The notes below the pieces were generated by a model, which had not been told where the DNA came from, ran no database searches, and saw only the letters and a list, made by a program, of their open reading frames with translations. The position numbers and the translations under genes are program-made. From Luidia sarsii (taxonomy: Eukaryota; Echinodermata; Asteroidea; Paxillosida; Luidiidae), in assembly GCA_949987565.1 (NCBI GenBank), contig OX465115.1:6142840-6206839 (forward strand): a stretch of DNA of 64,000 nucleotides. The letters are read 5' to 3'. This document shows, one piece after another, positions 53,092 through 62,726 of this stretch. Numbering within the stretch: the first letter of the stretch is position 1; each line of letters opens with the position of its first letter.

Positions 53092-54189
53092 CTATAACCG
53101 CCTTCATCAGATCCGCTCCAGACGAGAGTGTCTTTGCGACTGTGTCGTGACCCTAATGGTGCGAAACCTGTCCGACTTTAACACACCCGTTACATGGGTC
53201 TGGCACCCCTGTAAACCACCAGGTGTTGAGACATTACACCGTCTGCTGATTTATCCGTCTTGCCTTGCGTCTAATGATCCCGCCAATTATCTAATTACCT
53301 CGCATCAGTGTTTGATAATATGTTTACTCTCGGTGTCGTCTGCATAAAGCGACCTGTAACTGTGTCTAACACGTTTACGCGGCTCTTGTCGCGAGACAAA
53401 AGGGTGTCCGATTAACCACAATATACACGTCTGTTGCAGTATGCAAGCCAAGCTAAGGGAGTGTGGTTTTGTAAACAGAGTGGAGGAGTACTCTGAAATT
53501 GACAATAGGGTTTGCCATGCCGTATGATAGACTGGTAAATTTGGGCTTGCAACCATCCATAACAAAAGGTTCTTGGGAATGGTCGAACTCCAATTGATAA
53601 GAGCTGTAAAAACATCAAATTTTGCTGTACCATTTTACAACAAAATGTTGCAAAAACTGCTTATACTGACTTATGTGAACAAAATGGAAATCTAAAAAAA
53701 AAATGAAGATGGCTCCACGTTTGGTTCCTACACCAATGGGAAATTGGATTTGCTGAGTTCAACAAGAAACTGATTTTGATGGGCTGATATTTGATGGCCG
53801 AGCTGACAGCTGGCTTTTGACGACGGGCAGAGAACTCCCTCTCTCTGCCTATATATCTATCCCTCTATGCCTCTCTCTCGGTCTCTGGATCTCTTTCTCC
53901 CTCTGCCCCCTCTCCCTCTTTCTCCCTCTTTCTCTATGTGTCATACCCAGCGGCATAGCTACGGGGAGGGGGAGGCGTGGAGGGGAGGCGCGTACGCCAC
54001 CACTAGGATTTGAGTTTTTTTAAGATGAAACAAAAATAGAATAGACGGCGGACGGTGCTGTTGTAGGATCATTTTATTTTGATTCTTGTCCTTGCGTATC
54101 TTTGGACCGAACTTGTCTGACAGGATGGCCATCCCACCTTTGAATAGCCGGCCTACCCAGTGAGACCCGTTCACTAGAATAGAGGCGGG

Positions 54190-55690
54190 CGGTACTCTTG
54201 TACACTCATTTCACCCTATTGTTTTCGCGTAACTTGAAGTCGATCAGGTCTGACTGAATGGACAACCCCCCTAGAACATACAGGGAAGCTATTATGACAA
54301 GGATAGAGGTCCACGATGAACTTCTTTTCGGTGAAGGATAGACAGGCCAAAGGTTGCCCCTTCCCGTTCAACGTTAATTCAAAAATACCTACGCAAAAGC
54401 AAACCAGAGTAACTCGCCCCATTTTCAGCCCACGCTACCACGCAAATAGCTATACAGGTGCAAATCTAAACAACTCGCCCCATATTCACCCGACCATGTC
54501 ACGCGTATCCTTGCGTATCTTTAGACCGAACAGGTCTGAGAGGATGACCACCGAACCCTTGAATATTTAGCGAGACCCGTTGACTAGAATAGAGGCGGAC
54601 GGTGTTCTTGTACTCTTGTCCTTGCGTATCTTTGGACCGAACAGGTCTGAGAGGATGACTACCGGTACCCAACCTTTGAATATCTAGCGAGATCCGTTGA
54701 CTAGAATAGAGGCGGACGGTGCTCTTGTACTCTCGTCCTTGCGTATCTTTGGATCGAACAGGTCTGAGAGGATGACCGAACAGGTGTGAGAGGATGACCA
54801 GCCAACCTTTGAATATCTAGCAAGACCCGTAGACTAAAATAGAGGCGGACGAGTGCTCTTCCGGTACTCTTGTCCTTGCGTATCTTTGTCGAACAGCTAT
54901 GAGAGGATGACCGAACAGATGCGAGAGGATAGCCGAACAGGTGTGAGAGGATGGCCGAACAGGTCTGAGAGGATAGCCGAACAGGTGTGAGAGAATGGCC
55001 GAACAGGTCTAAGAGGATGGCCGAACAGGTGTGAGAGGATGCCCACCCAACCTTTGAATATCTAGCGAGACCCGTAGACTAGAAGGCGGACTGTGCTCTT
55101 GTACTCTTGTTCTTGTGTATCTTTGGACCGAACAGGTCTGTGAGGATGACCACCAAACCTTACAATATCCAGCGAGACACGTAGACTAGAATAGAGGCGG
55201 ACGGTTCTCTTGTACCCTTGTCCTTGCGTATCTTTGGACCGAACAGGTCTGAGAGGATGACCGAACAAGTCTGAGAGGGTGACCACCCAACCTTTGAATA
55301 TCTAGCGAGACCCGTTGTCTAGAATAGAGGCGGATGGTGCTCTGGTACACTCGTTTCACCCTTGTCTTTGCGTATCTTGAAGCCGAACAGATCTGACTGA
55401 ATGGCCAATCCCTCTTGAACATGCAGGGAATATATTATGACAAGGATAGAGGTGGACGATGAACTTGTAGAATAATTTTTCTTTTCGGTGGAGGATAGAT
55501 AGGCCAAAGGTTGCCCCTACCCGTTCAACGTTACTTCGAAAATACCTATGCAAAAGCAAACCTGAGTAACTCGCCCCATTTTCGTCCCACACAACCACGC
55601 AAATAGCTATACAGGTGCAAATCTAAACAACTCGCCCCATATTCACCCGACCATGTCACGCGTATCCTTGCGTATCTTTAGACCGAACAG
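54190..55690. repeat. Two copies of a roughly 320-bp block about 1.18 kb apart
   Basis: 54210-54540 and 55375-55690 share tattatgacaaggatagagg, gataggccaaaggttgcccc, aaatagctatacaggtgcaa and catgtcacgcgtatccttgc, so the satellite and its spacer were duplicated together. Confidence 0.8.
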
Positions 55691-56310
55691 GTCTGAGAGG
55701 ATGACCACCCTTGAATATCTAGCGAGACCCGTTGACTAGAATAGAGGCGGACGGTGCTCTTGTACTCCTGTCCTTTTTGCCTATCTTTGGACCGAACAGG
55801 TCTGAGAGGATGACCATCCAACCTTTGAATATCTAGCGAGACCCGTTGACTAGAATAGAGGCGGACGGTGCTCTTGTACTCTTGTCCTTGCCTATCATCT
55901 TTGGACCGAACAGGTCTGAGAGGATGACCATCCAACCTTTGAATATCCAGCGAGACCCGTAGACTAGAATAGAGGCGGACGGTGCTCTTGTACTCTTGTC
56001 CTTGCCTATCTTTGGACCGAACAGGTCTGAGAGGATGACCATCCAACCTTTGAATATCCAGCGAGACCCGTAGACTAGAATAGAGGCGGACGGTGCTCCT
56101 GTACTCTTGTCCTTGCCTATCATCTTTGGACCGAACAGGTCTGAGAGGATGACCATCCAACCTTTGAATATCCAGCGAGACCCGTAGACTAGAATAGAGG
56201 CGGACGGTGCTCTTGTACTCTTGTCCTTGCCTATCTTTGGACCGAACAGGTCTGAGAGGATGACCATCCAACCTTTGAATATCCAGCGAGACCCCTAGAC
56301 TATAGAATAG
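54530..56310. repeat. 111-bp satellite
   Basis: Units contain gcgagacccgttgactagaa, tagaggcggacggtgctctt and gaccgaacaggtctgagagg. Best preserved at 55690-56310. The minus strand stays open with a 37-residue period. Near 54880-55040 a short sub-repeat (gaggatggccgaacaggtct) expands separately. Confidence 0.88.
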
Positions 56311-56394
56311 TTGGGGACTGTGCTCTTGGTTGCTCACTTTAGCAGGTTTGTAGCCTGTTGATTAATTAATAACTTGCCCTACTACAGTACAAGC

Positions 56395-57250
56395 CATTCC
56401 TTCAAACTGCTCTTCTTATAGACTACCCTTCGTCTTCCTTTGTTCCTCCCCTGTATTTCTCTGTCTGTCTGTCTGTCCCTCTCTGTCTGTCTCTCTCCCC
56501 AGTCCCTTTGTATGTCTGTCTGTCTCTCCCTCTCTGTCTGTCTCTCTGTCTGTCTCTGTCTGTCTGTCTGTCTGTCCCTTTATCGATCTAATACCTTGCC
56601 CCACTAGCCATTCCTTCAAACTGGTCTTTTAGACTATACCCTTCCTCCTCCGTTCCTTCCCCTCTTATTTCCCTGTCTCTCCCTCTCTGTCTGTCTGTCT
56701 GTCTGTCCCTCTCTGTCTGTCTCTCTCCCCAGTTCCTCGGTATGTCTGTCTGTCTCTCACTTCCCCACCCTTTATCGATCTAATACCTTGCCCCACTAGC
56801 CATTCCTTCAAACTGGTCTTTTAGACTATACCCTTCCTCCTCCGTTCCTTCCCCTCTTATTTCCCTGTCTCTCCCTCTCTGTCTGTCTGTCTGTCTGTCC
56901 CTCTCTGTCTGTCTCTCTCCCCAGTTCCTCGGTATGTCTGTCTGTCTCTCACTTCCCCACCCTTTATCGATCTAATACCTTGCTCCACTAGCCATTCCTT
57001 CAAACTGGTCTTTTAGACTATACCATTCCTCCTCCGTTCCTTCCCCTCTTATTTCCCTGTCTCTCCCTCTCTGTCTGTCTTTCTCTCTGTCTGTCTGTCT
57101 GTCTCTCCCTCTCTGTCTGTCTTTCTCTCTCTCACCGCCCCCGTCTCTCTGTCTGTTTGTCTGTCTCTCCCTCCCAACTCTCAATCTCTGAATACCCTAC
57201 CCCACTAGCTATTCTTTCAAACTAGTCAGACTACCCTTCGTCCTTTTCTA
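56395..57250 (-). repeat. Roughly 190-bp satellite with TCTG-rich interior
   Basis: Units run from ccattccttcaaactggtct through ccttcccctcttatttccct, a (TCTG)n/(TCTC)n zone, and cctttatcgatctaatacct. The minus strand gives GEGTEEEGYSLKDQFEGMAS before the microsatellite part. The SLKDxF core resembles the 63-bp satellite translation. Confidence 0.85.
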
Positions 57251-57274
57251 TTCCTTGTCCCTCGGTCCTCTCTC

Positions 57275-57345
57275 TCTTTCCTGTCAAAGCCACACTGTCC
57301 AGTTCTCCCTTGCACCATCGCAGAATCTCATCTTTCTGACCCTCA
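57275..57345 (-). pseudogene. Second reverse transcriptase C-terminal fragment
   Basis: Minus strand reads EGQKDEILRWCKGELDSVAL then TGKRE, alignable with the NGLESVA segment at 49491-49648. It lies just upstream (minus sense) of the roughly 190-bp satellite. Confidence 0.45.
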
Positions 57346-57349
57346 GCTC

Positions 57350-58220
57350 ACAAAATAAGTTTCCAGAATCAGGATCTTGAGAAGCGCCTACAGAAACGCG
57401 TCCACGTGGTTGTACAGTCAGTGACAAGCGTCCCCTCCTCTCGGCAGTTACTGGTGCCAAGCATGATCACACCCAGCCACTGGATATGACGAATCTTCTC
57501 CTCAGTTGCGAGAGGATTCCACAGAGAGCACCCGACAAGTCTTGAACCCTTCAAACATCTCTATCACGATAGACCTCAATATCGAGGGAAATCGGGGCAC
57601 AGGGTCGCTTCATTTTTGTGTGTGTCAACAACAGATACCCAACCCATCTTGGGTGGGTGCGTCGTTTAAAAATAGTCCCGCCTGTTGATTAGGATGACAC
57701 CAGTTCCGTGCTCAGATGTCGTCTACAGTTGTCTCGAGGTTGCGCTAAATTGAACGTGATGGGTCGGGACTTAGTCAACGCCGGTGCGACGGTCGAGGGC
57801 GCGGACACGCGTATTCCGGGTTTCCTGGGGAGTAATGAGAATGCAGTTGCGCTGTGCCGAGTTGAATGATGCGCCGTGTGTGACGGCCTCCTATCGGTCA
57901 CACCCTGCCTCGACGACAGGGAAGTTTGTCAGAGAGGGGCTGGACGGCTCGGGATATGAAACAGTTCCGTGTCATGTCGATGCTGCACCCATGCTTGCTT
58001 GTTTGGAACAGTCATCTTGATCAAATTGTTGGCAACAGAAATCATCTGGCTTTGACTTTTTTTCAAAGAATTTTATATATTTTGTTGTATTTATGCATAT
58101 GCTTTCAGCTGCTGTGGTTGGATTTTTTATTTATTTATTTATTTATTTTTCTGGGGGGTTATTGTTCACAAAGACAGTTGAATGAATAGCCACATCAATT
58201 TGGAAAAGTTTTAAAACTAC
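57350..58220. other. No supported gene
   Basis: Possibly decayed retroelement DNA on the minus strand near 57370-57550, then CG-rich sequence at 57690-57960 without an identifiable exon. Confidence 0.4.
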
Positions 58221-58224
58221 ATCG

Positions 58225-58475
58225 ACTTTGGGTTGTAGCCGAACTGCTGTGGCCAGGTCTGAACGAAAACTGGGGTGTGATCCCTGGAGATATAGGCCTA
58301 CGGCAGTTAATAATGGTTGAATTGCTTCTGACTGGCGCCCCAATCCCGGCAAAGACTAGTTGACTATATGGGAGGCTACCATCTAATAGCTGGATAGCTC
58401 ATATTGGAAGAGTGCTGGGACGCAACACTAGATGTCTCGGGTTCAAGTCCCGGTCAGCTTTCATTTGCTTAAGTT
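58225..58475 (+). repeat. tRNA-derived SINE
   Basis: Same order: gtggccaggtct, ggtgtgatccctggagat, ctgactggcgcccc, gctggatagctcatattgg, B box gggttcaagtcccgg. Confidence 0.7.
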
Positions 58476-59944
58476 ATATGGGCAATTCTACCGATCTTAT
58501 AGACATTCCCAAAATATTGGACTCCAAAAGTTGGCTGAACCAAGACTTGTCAGATTGATTCAAGAGTTTATCGCCCAGCAAACACAGTCTTTTTGAATTA
58601 TGGGTAGGACAGGTTCAGAAGTTGTTCACTTTTGTTTCTATTGTAACTTACTAGTCACATTTATTTACCTAGGCCATGCATGGTGGGTAGTGGAGTATAC
58701 AAGGCGATGTGCTTGAGCACAGACACAGGACACTGTTCAGTTGCTGTCGCCATAAATTAGTTGAAACAATAACAAATCTCAACCATTTACAGAAGGCCTG
58801 AGGTCTCGACACTAGCTGGACCTCTATCAAAGGCAGTATGACAGGACACAAACAGACAGGCAGGGGAAGAATAAGATGTGGATAATAACACTAACAGATG
58901 GATCTAAGAGAAACGCTGGTAGATCCAAGGTGGAATCGATGGTTATCGGGCTGAGCAAAGTTCGAAGAAAAGATGAATTTTTATCGAGGAAGCAAACCCT
59001 TTGCTATCTAGAAGAATGATTTGAAGAAATATGTGACTTTTATGTAAATGAGTAACGCGCACCCATTGTTAGCGAGCATGTAACCAGAACCATGTTTACA
59101 GCCAAACGGACTCTTTTCTCAAAGGCCAACAAACCAAATTGCTAATTCCGAGAATGGTCCTACTATAGTCTCGCAACGTCAGTCCCTCTTCAATTTGGAG
59201 ATTTGCATTCGGGCTGGATGACAGCAAGATAATTTTCTTTTGCATTACTGTAACAATGTGAAATCACGTCTTTCTAATTGCCGACTTGAATGTGGGCGGT
59301 CTCGTTTTGCTTGAGATCGATCGATGAACTGACCGACAAGAGGCCCGAAGCTCCATGAGGGGAAAAAACCCCTGTAGTCTTGCGTTTGTTCGACGGGCGG
59401 AGATTCACACTCAGAAAGGAATTCCTCCCGCACGGGCGAATTGTACAGGAGAGAGTAATGATCGATTTAACATGTGACTCGGAACGCTTGTGAAAATAGC
59501 GCTGGGGTTGGAGCGGCCCAGTGTGTAATGCGTCCCTCGGTGATCGTCTGGAGAGAGCCCGAGGGTGTGAGCTGATCTTGGGCCAGGCAGTTTTTCTTTT
59601 CCATCTGTCTTCTCGACTTCACTGTGAGGGTGGGCTCTACTAACCTAGGCCGTCTGTCATGAAGCGACTTGGTCTACTTGACCCGCCCGGACTCAGAAGA
59701 AAAAAAACCCTCGATACACAATGACAACCCCACGGCCATCCGAGCAAGTTGAATGATCGAGCGGACATAGCGCACATCCCCGCACTCCATAGTACCGCTC
59801 CAAATACCCCACGACCCCTGTACCTAGCAACACAATACAAACTGGAGTAGTAAGATGACGGACCCAAACCCTCAACTCACCTAGGTTTAAAAAAAATTAT
59901 ACGCGGACTATACTGTATATGTAGGTAGATTAAAGGTAAGATAA

Positions 59945-60252
59945 AATGATATAGGAGGGTTTGCGGTGACACCATGTATAAGGTCTCAGAAGAGGTGTGG
60001 TTCTGAAAAGAACCTGAGTGATAACTCTATAGGAGGGTTTGCGGTGACACCATGTATAAGGTCTCTTAAAGAAGAGGTGTGGTTCTGAAAAGAACCTGAG
60101 TGGTAACTCTATGGGAGGGTTTGCGATGACACCATGTATAAGGTCTCTTAAAGAAGAGGTGTGGTTCTGAAAAGAACCCGAGTGGTAACTCAGAACCATA
60201 CCTCTTCTTTAATAGACCTTATACATGGTGTCACCGCAAACCCTCCTATGTC
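59945..60252. repeat. Three tandem units plus one inverted unit
   Basis: An approximately 85-bp unit (ggagggtttgcggtgacacc ... ggttctgaaaagaacc) occurs three times head to tail, then once inverted, ending ggtgtcaccgcaaaccctcc. Partial relatives occur at 8230-8410 and 9525-9590. Confidence 0.8.
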
Positions 60253-60439
60253 CTAGGCCTTTATTTTCACTAACTTCAGATTTATCTAAAGATAAAATGA
60301 ATCAGCTAACAAAGTTACAAAGATCCCAGTCAACCATATATCCTCACTCCTAAAACACGGTGTATATGTATCATAACGTTATACTCTTCTTCCTCCATGA
60401 TATACAAAAATGTTGCAAACTGCTTACTGACTAAAATGA

Positions 60440-60560
60440 CCAAAATGCAAATCTTAAAATTTAGTGGGCCTGGCGTTTCGATCCTAGCAGGACCTCTCTC
60501 TGCCTTTGAGAAAGGTCCTGCTAGGATCGAAACGTCAGGCCGACTAAATTTTAAGATTCT
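60440..60560. repeat. Foldback repeat, TCGATCCTAGCAGGACC family
   Basis: Inverted arms from cttaaaatttagtgggcctg to aggccgactaaattttaag, nearly perfect. Other, more decayed copies lie near 18085-18330, 34870-34910, 38430-38490, 42465-42540, 44635-44690, 50725-50855, 52160-52240, 58795-58840 and 59140-59200. Confidence 0.75.
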
Positions 60561-61025
60561 TCCTCCATGGTTATACGTGTGCATGACGAACAACAGCCCC
60601 CAACCCACCTAGACGAACCGGTTCCGATTGATTCCACGAGGACCGTACACCGTTTGGGGGTTGACAAAAGACGACTGCTTGTTTAGAAGGCATGCCACGA
60701 GGAGGGGAGGGAAGGCGTGGTGGCATTTCACGGGTCTGTCTTGAAAATCCTGAGCCCTGGTTTATCCGGAGAGGAAACAAGACAAGACAGAGGGCTGGTG
60801 GTGGGCGCTAAGCCGGACGCTGCAGGAGCGAGCACGACCCCAACCAGGCCACAGAGGTCTTTAGCGCGCCACTGAGTAAATTGGACAGAATAGGATTCAG
60901 CGTCGTAAAGATCGCTCCCTTTCATTCCCATAGTCCCGCCGCTGGTTTTTTTTTGTCCCTTCCCGGCGGTTAAAACTTCCCCACAAATCTAGGAGAGGTC
61001 TCATCACAGGCTGGGTTTTTTTTTC

Positions 61026-61127
61026 TTTTTCTTCTTCTTCTTCTTCTTCTTCTTCTTCTTCTTCTTCTTCTTCTTCTTCTTCATCTTCTTCTTCTTCTTC
61101 TTCTTCTTCTTCTTCTTCTTCTTCTTC
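61026..61127 (+). repeat. (TTC)n tract 1
   Basis: About 100 bp of TTC with one ATC interruption. It precedes the first truncated retroelement 3' end. Confidence 0.95.
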
Positions 61128-61327
61128 AAAGTCTTTGAAATGATGCCTTCCCTCTCATTGAATGTTTTCGTTTTCATTTTGTAATATACCGTGTTTTTTG
61201 TTTTTCCAATTGTATGATTGTTTTTCCCCTTTTTTATTTTGTATTATTTGTTCCTGTATATATTTGTCAACTGTATTTTGTGTTTCATTTGGAAAATAAA
61301 GTTTTCCTTTGAAAAGTCAAAAAAAAG
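61128..61327 (+). mobile_element. 5'-truncated retroelement 3' end, copy A
   Basis: About 200 bp from aaagtctttgaaatgatgcc to ggaaaataaagttttccttt, with an AATAAA signal, followed by aaaaaaaagtc and (TTC)n. Nearly identical to copy B. Confidence 0.75.
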
Positions 61328-61392
61328 TCTTCTTCTTCTTCTTCTTCTTCTTCTTCTTCTTCTTCTTCTTCTTCTTCTTCTTCTTCTTCTTC

Positions 61393-61591
61393 AAAGTCTT
61401 TGAAATGATGCCTTCCCTCTCATTGAATGTTTTCGTTTTCGTTTTGTAATATACCGTGTTTTTTGTTTTTCCAATTGTATGATTGTTTTTCCCCTTTTTT
61501 ATTTTATATTATTTGTTCCTGTATATATTTGTCAACTGTATTTTGTGTTTCATTTGGAAAATAAAGTTTTCCTTTGAAAAGTCAAAAAAAA
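61393..61591 (+). mobile_element. 5'-truncated retroelement 3' end, copy B
   Basis: Near-identical repeat of copy A, again bounded by (TTC)n on both sides (61328-61392 and 61592-61638). Confidence 0.75.
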
Positions 61592-61638
61592 GTCTTCTTC
61601 TTCTTCTTCTTCTTCTTCTTCTTCTTCTTCTTCTTCTT

Positions 61639-62350
61639 TGTCAAGATTTCGACATCTACTGGGCTCTAATACCACATGCTAAGCGTCGTAACCGGGAGGC
61701 TGTCCACGTAGCAAATTATTTAATCATTAGTTTGAAAAATGTTAGCTACTGGTTATATCGTACTTGTAAATTTTCTGACCCTCTTCTCATCTGGATTCAC
61801 CGTCTTCGCACAAAGATTCTTTTTGAATTCACCTTCTACCGTCAATGTGATAACATTTCAACGTTTCTCTGCAAATGGCCTCTAGACTCTATTTTCTTTC
61901 GCATTCTAGAGGATAATACGTTGACGTGGTTAACTTAATCTATCCTGTCTCTCTTCTGACAAATCTCTTTACTTACTTTTCCCTTGTGGATCTTTGTCGA
62001 ATGAAAATTAAACCATCGTGACTTTTCTTCTAAGGAGTAGCAGCTCGCGTAAGCGAGACATGGTGTTATACCTCTGCTCCTGGAAAGATCTGTCGCATCA
62101 CCGGTTTATTTTCGATTACTTTACTTTAACAACTCCCCATTAACTGACTAAATTTTGTATTACAAAACATCTCTCATATATGTTTCGCTATTATACATAT
62201 GATTTCTCTCCTATGTTTATTGTTTAATTTTGTTATATTCATTTATTTAGTTGATTATTTTCAAGTCTTACTTGTAAATATTGTTTAATTTGGTTTGTTT
62301 TGTTTCGGTTATTTTCAAAAGACTGAAATAAAGTTCACCTTTTGAAAAAA
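61639..62350 (+). pseudogene. Tx1/L1-like retrotransposon C-terminal fragment and 3' UTR
   Basis: The (TTC)n opens directly into a coding remnant ending at 61938 (RNREAVHVANYLIISLKNVS, YWLYRTCKF, then LRTKILFEFTFYR and a Trp-rich end). This resembles the helical region at the very end of Tx1-group reverse transcriptases. A 3' UTR of about 410 bp with AATAAA at 62327-62332 ends at gaaaaaagtc and a new (TTC)n (62351-62408). RT and endonuclease domains are missing. Confidence 0.6.
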
Positions 62351-62408
62351 GTCTTCTTCTTCTTCTTCTTCTTCTTCTTCTTCTTCTTCTTCTCCTTCTT
62401 CTTCTTCT
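62351..62408 (+). repeat. (TTC)n tract 4
   Basis: TTC repeat with one TCC interruption, 3' of the Tx1-like fragment. Confidence 0.9.
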
Positions 62409-62526
62409 AAAAGAAAACTAAGAAGGTGCCGACGTGAATGGGGAGCGGGAAGTGATTGTACTCTATAGTGCCTTGACTGGAGATTGGCGAGCCTGCACGG
62501 ACTGAGCCCCGCCGCACGTGCTTCTC

Positions 62527-62726
62527 NNNNNNNNNNNNNNNNNNNNNNNNNNNNNNNNNNNNNNNNNNNNNNNNNNNNNNNNNNNNNNNNNNNNNNNNNN
62601 NNNNNNNNNNNNNNNNNNNNNNNNNNNNNNNNNNNNNNNNNNNNNNNNNNNNNNNNNNNNNNNNNNNNNNNNNNNNNNNNNNNNNNNNNNNNNNNNNNNN
62701 NNNNNNNNNNNNNNNNNNNNNNNNNN
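62527..62726. other. Assembly gap, 200 N
   Basis: Exactly 200 N, so a placeholder or estimated gap. ORFs drawn through it are meaningless. Confidence 0.99.

Larger units (their letters stand above)
50600..54000. other. No supported gene
   Basis: Holds foldback-family fragments, the orphan 63-bp unit, a minus SINE and micro-palindrome 5. A T/G homopolymer junction lies at 51869-51903. The 97-codon ORF at 51095 is not recognisable. Confidence 0.5.
58480..61020. other. No supported gene
   Basis: Unique-looking DNA plus the 59945-60252 tandem/inverted repeat and the 60440-60560 foldback. No coding exons recognised. Confidence 0.45.

Noticed and set aside
55678..56337. 219-codon minus ORF
   Set aside because: Translation of the 111-bp satellite with a 37-residue period. 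No evidence that it is a gene.
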